In this document: in pieces, positions 1-7,265 of the stretch
Position numbering within the stretch: position 1 is the first letter of the stretch
Layout: each line of letters opens with the position of its first letter
Assembly (NCBI GenBank): GCA_045642025.1
Contig: JAZUIB010000046.1
Location: forward strand, 1-26,620
Direction: 5' to 3'
Source: Equadaptatus sp045642025
GTDB taxonomy: Bacteria; Synergistota; Synergistia; Synergistales; Synergistaceae
Length of the DNA: 26,620 nt
Notes under the pieces: model-generated
What the model was told of the DNA's origin: nothing
Databases searched by the model: none
What the model saw: only the letters and a program-made list of their open reading frames with translations
Program-made: the position numbers and the translations under genes

Positions 1-1
1 A

Positions 2-70
2 AACGGACGACAGTCAGTTATTTTGACAGTTGAGCCGTTTGTTCGCAATGGAGATGTACAGAAAATATAG
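2..70 (+). CDS. 3' end of a rightward gene cut by the left edge
   Basis: The second forward frame is open from the left edge to a TAG at 68-70. It would encode the last 22 residues of a protein, ending VRNGDVQKI. The other two forward frames meet stops by about base 33. A perfect 10-bp hairpin starts only 4 bases after the stop, which is where a terminator would sit, and this is the main reason to believe the frame. Twenty-two open codons can occur by chance, and the fragment is too short to name a family. Confidence 0.45.
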   Translation, partial: NGRQSVILTVEPFVRNGDVQKI

Positions 71-74
71 AAAT

Positions 75-100
75 GCCCGAGAGCTTTATCGCTCTCGGGC
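75..100. terminator. bidirectional Rho-independent terminator
   Basis: A perfect 10-bp stem (GCCCGAGAGC / GCTCTCGGGC) encloses a 6-base loop. The rightward tail is GTTTCTGTTT and the leftward tail is ATTTCTATATTTTC. It sits between the end of a rightward gene (stop at 70) and the end of a leftward gene (stop at 116), so it can serve both. Confidence 0.8.
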
Positions 101-115
101 GTTTCTGTTTGACGT

Positions 116-598
116 TTATTTGAGTGGAGCAAGTTCGTAAACCTCTATCCCTATAGGGAGTATTCTAACAAGCACACGCGCTTGCATCAAACTATAATCC
201 ACTGTCCATTCTTCATACCTTGTTGCATCTTGGTATGTCTTTTGCCATACGCCTTGCCATATATTACCATTCTCATTTACCTGATAACTTCCTCCCGTTT
301 GGAATGCCATTTGTCTAAAGTATTCGCTTAATTGTTGTGTTGTCAAATTATCTACACCTTGTACTAACATTTGTACACATTCTTTTGCATATTGTTGAAG
401 TTTTTTCTTCATTTTGTTCAATTGGCGTTCTGCTGATGCCTGGGCGAAGATATTACCTAATGCAGCACCCATTTGATAATATGGGTCAGGCGCAATATAC
501 ATTGTCTGCGTACTTGATGGCACATAATATACATCAGCTATAGCTACTTTTGGCAACAATAGCGCGATAACTATTACATAAAAGATATTTTTTTTCAT
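116..598 (-). CDS. small secreted protein of unknown function (160 aa)
   Basis: The N-terminus is a clear Sec signal peptide: MKK, then a hydrophobic run to about residue 20, with likely cleavage after AIA. The mature part has a Tyr/Pro-rich stretch (about 23-45), an Ala-rich helix, a Lys/Gln-rich helical segment (about 58-75) and a Trp/Gln-rich C-terminal third. I recognise no family. The start at 598 has the SD AAGGAG 8 bases upstream. It is the last gene of a leftward three-gene set of exported proteins and is followed by the 75-100 terminator. The frameshifted extension of the preceding gene would end at 631, only 32 bases before this start, which supports co-transcription. Export to the periplasm or outer membrane is inferred from the signal peptide. 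Confidence 0.75.
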   Translation of the reverse strand: MKKNIFYVIVIALLLPKVAIADVYYVPSSTQTMYIAPDPYYQMGAALGNIFAQASAERQLNKMKKKLQQYAKECVQMLVQGVDNLTTQQLSEYFRQMAFQTGGSYQVNENGNIWQGVWQKTYQDATRYEEWTVDYSLMQARVLVRILPIGIEVYELAPLK

Positions 599-700
599 CT
601 GACATACTCCTTATTTTATTTATATAATACCTACCTTAGTCTACGAACTCTAACTGGGCGTTCTATACCTTCCATAACTGCATAATATGAGCCATTACGT

Positions 701-1141
701 TTATATATATACTTTGCGACTATATTTGTAATTATATCTATAATAATATTCAGCTTGCTCCCAAATACTACCATCCGTTAGTTTGAATATTGTCTCACCT
801 TCCCAGCCGTGCGATTCACCGGAAATTGTATATCTTTTTAATGGGACTACTGAAACAACCAACTGTTTAATCTCTTTTGCAGCAAGGATGAATCCGTTAT
901 TATATCGCGCAATTTTAACTTCTGGATGATAACAATAATGATAATGATAGGTACTGCTTGTCTGAAGCCAAACACTATCATCATCCATCACATAAATATT
1001 TCCCTCTTCATATCCATCAAAGTCAGAGGCAATATGTCCATCATAAATCACTTGAACATTGTTAGCATAAGCAAATGCGGTATTAGACAAGACACAAAAC
1101 AATACTGCTATAATCGCTGTTTTTAAAATAACCTTAAACAC
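701..1141 (-). CDS. secreted protein with an internal repeat, apparently shortened by a (TA)n frameshift (146 aa)
   Basis: A signal peptide (residues 1-24, ending AFA) precedes two copies of one module. Copy A is about residues 43-103; copy B begins at about 112. Both have the order G(Y/W)E..I, then a D(D/G)S(V/I)W motif, then a Tyr-rich strand and V.I. Copy B stops early at KVYI. In another frame the sequence continues for 24 codons (RNGSYYAVMEGIERPVRV...) to a TAG at 631-633, and that stretch matches the second half of copy A. One extra TA in the (TA)5 tract at 702-711 would join the frames and give 170 aa. The start is GTG at 1141, with SD AGAGGA inside the end of the upstream gene (spacing 3 bp between genes). 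Function is unknown. The break may be a real mutation, a phase switch or a sequencing error. Confidence 0.7.
   Translation of the reverse strand: MFKVILKTAIIAVLFCVLSNTAFAYANNVQVIYDGHIASDFDGYEEGNIYVMDDDSVWLQTSSTYHYHYCYHPEVKIARYNNGFILAAKEIKQLVVSVVPLKRYTISGESHGWEGETIFKLTDGSIWEQAEYYYRYNYKYSRKVYI
702..711. repeat. (TA)5 dinucleotide tract at the frameshift point
   Basis: Five TA units lie at codons 143-146 of the 701-1141 gene, directly before its in-frame stop. Five units give the truncated 146-aa product. Six units would fuse it to the 24-codon extension ending at 631. Four units would lead into a third frame that stops after about 12 codons. Whether the tract length actually varies cannot be seen from one sequence. 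Confidence 0.7.
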
Positions 1142-1144
1142 ACT

Positions 1145-1831
1145 TTATTCCTCTGTTTGAGTATTAGGCGCTAGCGGTTGATATTGCTCTTGATCCTTTT
1201 TATTTTCATAGCCTTTAATCATTTCATTTAGTTTGTCATCAACTTCTGAATTTCCACCACTAAAACCATGATTTTTAGCAAATTCTGCTTTTTCTGCCTC
1301 AGCAGCTGCTTCTTCATCTCCAGGAACTAATACTGTATCTTTTGCCACGTATGCTCTGAAGATAGTTCCTGATTGAATAACAGCATTTGACCCCCTGAAC
1401 AAAAATGCTGCCGGTATAAATATTATCGGTACAAGCAAAGCAGTTGCTACAACCGCCCCTACATTTCTAGAACCTTTCGCATCATTAGAACCACTTAATG
1501 GGATATCCATATCGTTAAATGCCTTAATAGAATTAAATTTAATTCCTAATTTACCGGCACTTCCTGCCATACCGGCAGCATCAACTTTTTCAACTGTACC
1601 GTATGCCATAGCGCCCTGTTCGATAATTAGATTTCCATTCTTGTCCTTTACATTTTTCTCTGCTAAAAACTGAATTACCTGTCCTTCTTTTAGATGCTTT
1701 GAGTTAAGTTTATCAATATTTTTAACTAATACCTCTGTCCCCGCCTTTATGATGATATGTGGTGCAGCATAAGCTGCAACCGGAGCCATTAAACATGAAA
1801 ATGCTACTATTATTGCGATTATCTTCTTCAA
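1145..1831 (-). CDS. secreted or envelope protein of unknown function (228 aa)
   Basis: Residues 1-22 form a Sec signal peptide ending AYA. Residues 27-115 are beta-rich with short motifs (AGTEV, KEGQVIQF, EQGAMAYGTVEKV, GKLGIKF) resembling small beta-barrel envelope proteins; I cannot name the family. Residues 124-145 are a strong hydrophobic stretch that could be a membrane segment. The last 55 residues are charged and probably disordered. The start codon is TTG at 1831, preceded by the SD GAGGAGG 7 bases upstream. It is the first gene of the leftward set of three exported proteins, 3 bp from the next, and faces a divergent ribbon-helix-helix regulator across 123 bp. Confidence 0.75.
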   Translation of the reverse strand: MKKIIAIIVAFSCLMAPVAAYAAPHIIIKAGTEVLVKNIDKLNSKHLKEGQVIQFLAEKNVKDKNGNLIIEQGAMAYGTVEKVDAAGMAGSAGKLGIKFNSIKAFNDMDIPLSGSNDAKGSRNVGAVVATALLVPIIFIPAAFLFRGSNAVIQSGTIFRAYVAKDTVLVPGDEEAAAEAEKAEFAKNHGFSGGNSEVDDKLNEMIKGYENKKDQEQYQPLAPNTQTEE

Positions 1832-1870
1832 GACAATCCCTCCTCAATAGTTTCTGTAAAAATATCGTCA

Positions 1871-1900
1871 TACTATTGTAACACAATAATATTACTATTG
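1871..1900. promoter_or_regulatory. divergent promoter region with repeated TACTATTG boxes
   Basis: The octamer TACTATTG occurs at 1871-1878 and again at 1893-1900, exactly 22 bp apart (two helical turns). The inverse core CAATAG lies at 1845-1850. A leftward -10-like TACAAT (1876-1881) overlaps the first copy, with only a weak -35. The arrangement is typical of an operator. The divergent regulator at 1955 is the obvious candidate to bind it, but that is inference. Confidence 0.4.
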
Positions 1901-1954
1901 CAGTATATTTTATCGATAGTTTTGTAATTAGACTAAAGTCGAGAGGTGATTAAC

Positions 1955-2152
1955 TTGGCTGACAGAAAACTCGTACTGAAAAGCAAGCGTCTGCGCGGTG
2001 AAGACGGTTCAAAGGTTATATCAGTCAGAATGCGGGAAGGGCTTATTGCACGCTTAGACGATGTCGTTAATCAAACAGGACGAAGCCGTAACGAACTATT
2101 CTCTGTTTTGATAGAATATGCTTTAGATAATTGTGTTATCCAAGATAAATAG
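1955..2152 (+). CDS. CopG/Arc-type ribbon-helix-helix regulator (65 aa)
   Basis: A small basic N-terminus is followed by a ribbon-helix-helix fold. The strand KVISVRM (about residues 20-26) is followed by a helix EGLIARLDDVVNQTG and the second helix SRNELFSVLIEYALDN. RHH proteins bind DNA as dimers through the strand pair. I place the start at TTG 1955 because the SD AGAGGTGA (1942-1949) is correctly spaced for it. The upstream in-frame GTG at 1946 lies inside that SD. It diverges from the secreted-protein operon and probably controls it or itself. It ends 33 bases before a strong terminator. Confidence 0.7.
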   Translation: MADRKLVLKSKRLRGEDGSKVISVRMREGLIARLDDVVNQTGRSRNELFSVLIEYALDNCVIQDK

Positions 2153-2180
2153 CACTTTGTTTCTTTACAACAATAATAAT

Positions 2181-2215
2181 AAAAAGAGCCGTCGGCTATT
2201 CCGACGGCTCTTTTT
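2181..2215. terminator. bidirectional Rho-independent terminator
   Basis: A perfect stem GAGCCGTCGG / CCGACGGCTC (2186-2195, 2201-2210) has a 5-base loop, with AAAAA on the left and TTTTT on the right. It closes both the rightward RHH gene and the leftward Sel1 gene. Confidence 0.9.
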
Positions 2216-2236
2216 CTATTTGTATTTTATTGAAGT

Positions 2237-3385
2237 TTATTTAAATTCTGTGAGTTTTTCTTTGGCATATCCGCTGCCAAGGTCTGCCGCTTTTTGGTAG
2301 TATTCTTTGGCTTTCGCATAGTCTTTGGGAATTTCACTGTCAACGTAGTAGTACATGTTGCCAAGCTGGCACAGAGCGTCGACACTGCCTTTTTCTGCCG
2401 CTGCTTCAAGCATCTGTTTGCCTTTTTCTTTGTCTTCGCGGACTCCGCTGCCGTAATAGTAACAGCAGGCAACTTTGTAGGCTGCTTTAAGGCTGCCTTT
2501 CTCTGCCGCTTTTTCGTACCACATTTTTGCTTTTTCAGCATCTTTGGGTTTTGTTATATCTGTAAGGACAGGGGCATAATGCGTATCGTATATTTCCGCC
2601 AGGTGAAGCATTGCGGCAAGGTCACCGTTCTCAGCTGATTTTTCTTCTTGTTCAACAGCTTTGTCGTACCATTCTTTAGCCTTTATTTTATCTTCTTCTG
2701 TGCCGTCGCCGTAGTAATATAGGTTTACAAGCCCGTACATGGCCGCAGTATTGCCTTGTTCCGCCTGTTTTTTATATTGTTCCGCAGCACGCGCGTAATA
2801 TGTTTTTATTTTTTCTGTATCGGCTTCTGTTTTGTCTTCTCTGCTGTATATGTTTCCCAGTTTGTAAAGTGCCGCAGGGCAGTCTTTTGCCGCGGCTTTT
2901 TCGTAGTATTGTTCAGCAGCCGCCAGGTCAGCTTCCACACCGTCTCCGCGCATATACATGTCGCCAAGTCTGCACATAGCGTCAGTATTGTCTTTTGCAG
3001 CAGCCTGCTCATAGTATTGTTTTGCTTTTGTTTTGTCTTCTGCTGCACCGCAGCCGAGGTAGTGCATTTCCGCAAGTTCAAGTACAGCAGGGATATGGTC
3101 TTTTGCGGCAGCTTTTTCATACCACTCTTTTGCTTTTGTATAATCAGTTTTTCCCATATCTCCGCCGGCATAGAGTTCCCCAAGTCTGAACATCGCTTCA
3201 GGGTTGTCTTTTGCGGCAGCTTTTTCAAAATATGTCACAGCAGCAGCATATTCTTTTGCTTCAACTGCTTTTTCCGCTTTTTTCATGTAGTCGGTAAAGG
3301 GTTCATATTTAATAATCAGCATAATACTGACTATAATTACGGAAGCCGCAAGTATACCGTATGATATTTTTGTTTTTTTGTTCAT
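2237..3385 (-). CDS. membrane-anchored Sel1-like repeat (TPR-type) protein (382 aa)
   Basis: An N-terminal hydrophobic helix (about residues 7-25, with few basic residues after it) suggests a signal anchor that places the rest outside the cytoplasm. From about residue 35 onward the protein is about eight Sel1-like repeats with the signature A..LG..Y..G......A..YYEKAAAK. This gives an alpha-solenoid used for protein binding; no catalytic residues are expected. I chose the ATG at 3385 because the SD AGGTGA lies 7 bases upstream, whereas the longer frame to 3433 has no SD. Sel1 proteins often act in envelope signalling or secretion, but the partner is unknown. The repeats explain the strong DNA-level periodicity of this stretch. 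Confidence 0.85.
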   Translation of the reverse strand: MNKKTKISYGILAASVIIVSIMLIIKYEPFTDYMKKAEKAVEAKEYAAAVTYFEKAAAKDNPEAMFRLGELYAGGDMGKTDYTKAKEWYEKAAAKDHIPAVLELAEMHYLGCGAAEDKTKAKQYYEQAAAKDNTDAMCRLGDMYMRGDGVEADLAAAEQYYEKAAAKDCPAALYKLGNIYSREDKTEADTEKIKTYYARAAEQYKKQAEQGNTAAMYGLVNLYYYGDGTEEDKIKAKEWYDKAVEQEEKSAENGDLAAMLHLAEIYDTHYAPVLTDITKPKDAEKAKMWYEKAAEKGSLKAAYKVACCYYYGSGVREDKEKGKQMLEAAAEKGSVDALCQLGNMYYYVDSEIPKDYAKAKEYYQKAADLGSGYAKEKLTEFK

Positions 3386-3540
3386 TGTACTATCACCTGT
3401 TTGCTTCGTCAGCCGTTTAGTTAACTGCCTCATTGCAGTTTGGTTGTTAATTGCAATATTTTACTACAATATTTTTAATTATTTTTATAAATGTGTTTTT
3501 TTTGAAATCGTTGTTCGCTATACAAAATCACTCAGCTCAC

Positions 3541-4338
3541 TTATTGTTTGTTTCTGCTTCTTGTCCATTCAAAGAGTGCCAGTGCGGCTGCGACTGATGC
3601 GTTAAGTGAGCCGGTTTTACCGTACATTGGAATTTGACGGAGTTCATCACAGGCTTTTTCAACGGCATGTCCAAGTCCATCGCCTTCAGCACCTATAATT
3701 ATAACTGAACGCGCAGGCATATCTTCTTTAAAGAGAGTCTCTTTTCCTTCCATTGCAAGCCCTATCGTCCAGAAGTTTTCTTCCTGGAAGAGTTTTATTG
3801 TCTGCGCAATGTTTCCGGTGCGTACGACGGGCAAACGCAGGGCAGCACCTGCGCTTGTTTTTATAACAGTTCCGGTAGGCATACAGCCTCCACGTTTGGG
3901 GATTACAACGCCGCAAGCGCCGGCGGCTTCTGCAGTACGGATTACAGCGCCCAAATTGTGTGGGTCTTGCAAATGGTCACAAAGCAGCACAAGACACGGC
4001 GCAGGTGCTTTGGGAAGCGTTGTTATAAATTCTTCAGCGTCTAAAAGCGTGACAGGCAGCATGTAAGCTGCCACACCTTGATGGTTTTCCCCTGCCGTTA
4101 GTCTATCCAGCGCTGCGGAGTCAACATTGCTGAATACGATTTTTGACGCGCGGCACAGTTCTTCTATTTTTGTCTTTATATGAGGCTGGATATTTTTTGC
4201 AATCAGCACTTTCGAGCATTTTTCCGGGCTGTTTTCAAGCAGTGACAGGACAGGATTTCTGCCCCAGCAGATATCCTCCGTGGCTGTTTCGTTTTTTTCC
4301 GGTCTTCTATATTCGTTGTTTTTGACAAATCGTTTCAT
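3541..4338 (-). CDS. rlmB: 23S rRNA (guanosine-2'-O)-methyltransferase, TrmH/SpoU family (265 aa)
   Basis: SPOUT methyltransferases of this family use SAM to 2'-O-methylate RNA; RlmB modifies G2251 (E. coli numbering) in the ribosomal P loop. All three SpoU motifs are present: the Asn/Arg motif DPHNLGAVIRTAEAAG near the middle, the glycine-rich IIGAEGDGLG, and the C-terminal IPMYGKTGSLNASVAAAL that forms the SAM-binding knot. The N-terminal WGRNPVLSLLE matches the RNA-binding substrate domain typical of RlmB rather than a bare TrmH. The start at 4338 has the SD GAGGAG immediately upstream; a longer frame reaches 4374 without a good SD. It follows uvrA by 101 bp. Assignment to RlmB over a TrmH-like paralogue is likely, not certain. 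Confidence 0.85.
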   Translation of the reverse strand: MKRFVKNNEYRRPEKNETATEDICWGRNPVLSLLENSPEKCSKVLIAKNIQPHIKTKIEELCRASKIVFSNVDSAALDRLTAGENHQGVAAYMLPVTLLDAEEFITTLPKAPAPCLVLLCDHLQDPHNLGAVIRTAEAAGACGVVIPKRGGCMPTGTVIKTSAGAALRLPVVRTGNIAQTIKLFQEENFWTIGLAMEGKETLFKEDMPARSVIIIGAEGDGLGHAVEKACDELRQIPMYGKTGSLNASVAAALALFEWTRSRNKQ

Positions 4339-4439
4339 TTTCTCCTCTTTTCCGCTATTCGGTGTAAACAGCAATTTTTAATATTTGTACTGTTTGTACT
4401 GTTTGTCTGTCTGCCTGCCAGCTGCTGCCGGCTTATTGT

Positions 4440-7265
4440 TTAATGCTGTTTTCCTGTTTCTTCCATAAACTGCCGGAGATATTTTCCTGTTTCAGTTTTT
4501 TCTTTTGCCACCTGCTCCGGTGTGCCTTTTGCAACTATGTTTCCACCGTTTTTGCCTCCGTCAGGTCCTAAATCCATTATGTAGTCTGCGGAGGCAAGGA
4601 CGTCAAGGTTGTGTTCTATGACTATTACGGAGTTGCCCTGGTCAACAAGTCTGTGCAGAAGTTTAAGCAGTTTCTTGACGTCTGTATAGTGCAGTCCTGT
4701 TGTAGGCTCATCAAGCAGATAAAGTGTGTTGCCGCGGAATTTTTTACTGAGTTCTGTAGCAAGTTTTACACGCTGCGCTTCGCCGCCGCTCAATGTGGTT
4801 GCCGATTGTCCTAAACGGATGTAGCCAAGCCCTGCTTCTTGTATTATCTTCAATTTGTTGACTATTTTAGGTATTCCGGCAAAAAGTTCGCAGGCATCGT
4901 CAACTGTCATGTTCAGAACGTCTGCTATGGAATTGCCTTTGTATTTTACTTCAAGTGTTTCACGGTTGTAACGCTGTCCTTTGCAAACGTCACATTTTAC
5001 GTAAACGTCTGGAAGGAACAGCATCGAGACTTTAAGCACGCCGTCTCCGTTGCATGCTTCACATCTTCCTCCTTTTACGTTGAAACTGAAACGTCCCGGG
5101 GCATAACCACGCAGTTTTGACTCATGCAGTTCTGCAAAAAATTCACGTATTGCAGAGAAAACTCCGGTATATGTCGCAGGGTTTGAACGAGGTGTACGGC
5201 CTATGGGGCTCTGGTCAACAAGAACTACATTGCGAAGTCCCGACCAGCCTTTGATGTCATCAAATTTTCCGGGGCGTTCTCTGTATTCGCTGTCAAATTT
5301 TCCACGCAGGCCTTTGTATAGTATTTCATAAAGCAGAGTGCTTTTCCCGCTTCCGGAAACTCCGCTTACAGCGGCAAATACTCCAAGCGGCAATTCTGCT
5401 TTAATATTTTTCAGATTGTTTTCGCGGCAGCCGGAAATTTTAAGCCATCCCGCGGGTTTTCTGCGTTTTTTAACAGAGGTGTAAACTCCGTCTGCTTCAC
5501 CCTTAAGATAGAGCGCTGTTGATGAGTCTCCTTTGCGCAGTTCTTGCGCATTGCCTTCGGCAACGAGATAACCTCCGTTTTCACCAGCTTCAGGTCCAAG
5601 TTCAACGAGATAATCCGCGGCAAGCATTGTATCTCTGTCATGTTCGACAACAATTACACTGTTACCTAAATCACGAATAACTTTCAGTGTATCAAGCAGT
5701 TTGTTTGTGTCACGGGGGTGTAAGCCTATTGTGGGCTCGTCAAGCACGTAAAGTACACCTGTCAGCTGTGAGCCTATTTGCGTTGCCAGCCGTATTCTCT
5801 GGCTTTCTCCGCCTGAAAGAGTGTCAGCCCTTCGCGCAAGGGTGAGATATCCCGCGCCTACGTCGACAAGAAAGGCAAGGCGTTTACGCACTTCACTGAC
5901 TGCCTGCCCCACTATTTTCTGCTGCTGCTGTGTAAGTTTAAGTTCCTCAAGCAGTTTGAGATGTTCGTCTATTGTCATTTCAGTCAGTTCGGCAATATTG
6001 TAGCCGCCCAGTGTAACAGCCAGCGCTTCCGGACGAAGTCTTGCGCCGTGGCATGCTTTGCATTCATCTTCAACACGGTAACGCGAAAGTTCATCTCTGT
6101 AATTTTCGGATTCAGTTTCGCTGTAACGTTTTTCAAGCCAGGGTATTAAACCGGGGTAATGTCCGTTGTATTCCCAATCGCCGTGTTTTGTTTCAAAAAT
6201 CATTGGAACTGTTTCGTCGCTGCCGTAAATAAGCACATGACGCACTTCTTCCGACAGTTCTCCGATTGGTTTTGATATATCCCAGCCTTTGTAATCAGCA
6301 AAGGCATGTGCTTTTTCTATCATATATTTCATCGTTTTCCACGGCAGGAAGGCACCATCGTCAAGGCTCAGAGAGGAATCTACGGCGAGTTCTTCAGAAA
6401 AATGCGCGTGGAAACCTAGCCCTGAACATTCTGGACATGCTCCTGAGGGCGCATTAAAGGAGAAAAAACGCGGCTCAATGTCTGGAAGGCTGATTTCACA
6501 GTCAGGGCAAATATAGCGTTCTGTAAGCTCAAGTTCAGGCTTGTCTTTTGAAACAAGCAGAACAAAACCTTCTGAAAGTTTCAGTGCCATTTCTACCGCC
6601 TCTGTAAGACGCATTCTATTGTCTTCACGAACTTTGAGACGGTCGATTACACATTCTATGGTATGCCTTTTCCGCTTATCAAGCTGCACGTCTTCTTCAA
6701 GCCACACGAGATCACCGTCTATGCGGGCGCGAAGATATCCTTGCTTATGCAGTTTCTGCAGAGTGTTTTTAAATTCGCCTTTTTTGCCTTTTACGATGGG
6801 TGAATATATTTCAAGCGGCAGTGTGTCATATTCGCGGAATATTTTGTCAACTATTTCGTCTACGCTGTAGCGGTGAACTTCTTTGCCGCAATTCGGACAG
6901 TGCGGCGTGCCTGCGCGACCGAAAAGCAGGCGCAGATAGTCGTAAATTTCTGTTACTGTACCGACTGTTGAACGTGGATTGTGGTTAGTGCCTTTCTGCT
7001 CAATTGAAATTGCAGGGGAAAGTCCTGTAATTTCGTCAACATCGGGTTTGTCAGACATACCAAGAAACTGACGCGCATAGGAGGATAAAGATTCAACATA
7101 ACGGCTCTGTCCTTCTGCGTAAATTGTATCAAAGGCAAGTGAGGATTTTCCGCTTCCTGAAGGCCCTGTTATTACTACAAGTTTGTATTTGGGAATGTTA
7201 ACGTCTATGTTTTTTAAATTGTTTTGCCTGGCGCCTTTTATGCTTATGACCTGCCGAGACTCCAT
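4440..7265 (-). CDS. uvrA: excinuclease ABC subunit A (941 aa)
   Basis: UvrA is the damage-sensing ATPase of nucleotide excision repair; the dimer loads UvrB on damaged DNA. The two ABC halves are complete. The first Walker A GPSGSGKS is at about residues 34-41 and the first signature is [12 protein letters not shown]. The second half has Walker [10 protein letters not shown] and signature [12 protein letters not shown]. The zinc sites show as CPNCG near residue 120, the CPDC/CPEC pair near 255-280, and the C-terminal CEACNGDG...CDVCKGQ module. Length is normal. The SD AAGGAGG precedes the ATG by 8 bases and lies inside uvrB, whose last 68 bases overlap this gene, so translation is probably coupled. 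Confidence 0.97.
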   Translation of the reverse strand: MESRQVISIKGARQNNLKNIDVNIPKYKLVVITGPSGSGKSSLAFDTIYAEGQSRYVESLSSYARQFLGMSDKPDVDEITGLSPAISIEQKGTNHNPRSTVGTVTEIYDYLRLLFGRAGTPHCPNCGKEVHRYSVDEIVDKIFREYDTLPLEIYSPIVKGKKGEFKNTLQKLHKQGYLRARIDGDLVWLEEDVQLDKRKRHTIECVIDRLKVREDNRMRLTEAVEMALKLSEGFVLLVSKDKPELELTERYICPDCEISLPDIEPRFFSFNAPSGACPECSGLGFHAHFSEELAVDSSLSLDDGAFLPWKTMKYMIEKAHAFADYKGWDISKPIGELSEEVRHVLIYGSDETVPMIFETKHGDWEYNGHYPGLIPWLEKRYSETESENYRDELSRYRVEDECKACHGARLRPEALAVTLGGYNIAELTEMTIDEHLKLLEELKLTQQQQKIVGQAVSEVRKRLAFLVDVGAGYLTLARRADTLSGGESQRIRLATQIGSQLTGVLYVLDEPTIGLHPRDTNKLLDTLKVIRDLGNSVIVVEHDRDTMLAADYLVELGPEAGENGGYLVAEGNAQELRKGDSSTALYLKGEADGVYTSVKKRRKPAGWLKISGCRENNLKNIKAELPLGVFAAVSGVSGSGKSTLLYEILYKGLRGKFDSEYRERPGKFDDIKGWSGLRNVVLVDQSPIGRTPRSNPATYTGVFSAIREFFAELHESKLRGYAPGRFSFNVKGGRCEACNGDGVLKVSMLFLPDVYVKCDVCKGQRYNRETLEVKYKGNSIADVLNMTVDDACELFAGIPKIVNKLKIIQEAGLGYIRLGQSATTLSGGEAQRVKLATELSKKFRGNTLYLLDEPTTGLHYTDVKKLLKLLHRLVDQGNSVIVIEHNLDVLASADYIMDLGPDGGKNGGNIVAKGTPEQVAKEKTETGKYLRQFMEETGKQH

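Noticed and set aside
2756..3364. Rightward 202-codon frame opposite the Sel1 gene
   Set aside because: It is antisense to the repetitive Sel1 protein. The Cys/Phe/Val-rich translation mirrors the Ala/Lys/Glu codons of the repeats and there is no SD.
2237..3385. Regular DNA periodicity that could suggest a repeat array or CRISPR
   Set aside because: The period of about 108 bp is the codon-level footprint of 36-residue Sel1 repeats, which are too diverged to be CRISPR repeats, and there are no spacers or cas genes.
4384..4420. TTTGTACTG tandem microrepeat and CTG-rich run between uvrA and rlmB
   Set aside because: Only two exact copies of a 9-mer plus a decayed third. No hairpin or promoter is associated, so it is probably simple sequence drift.
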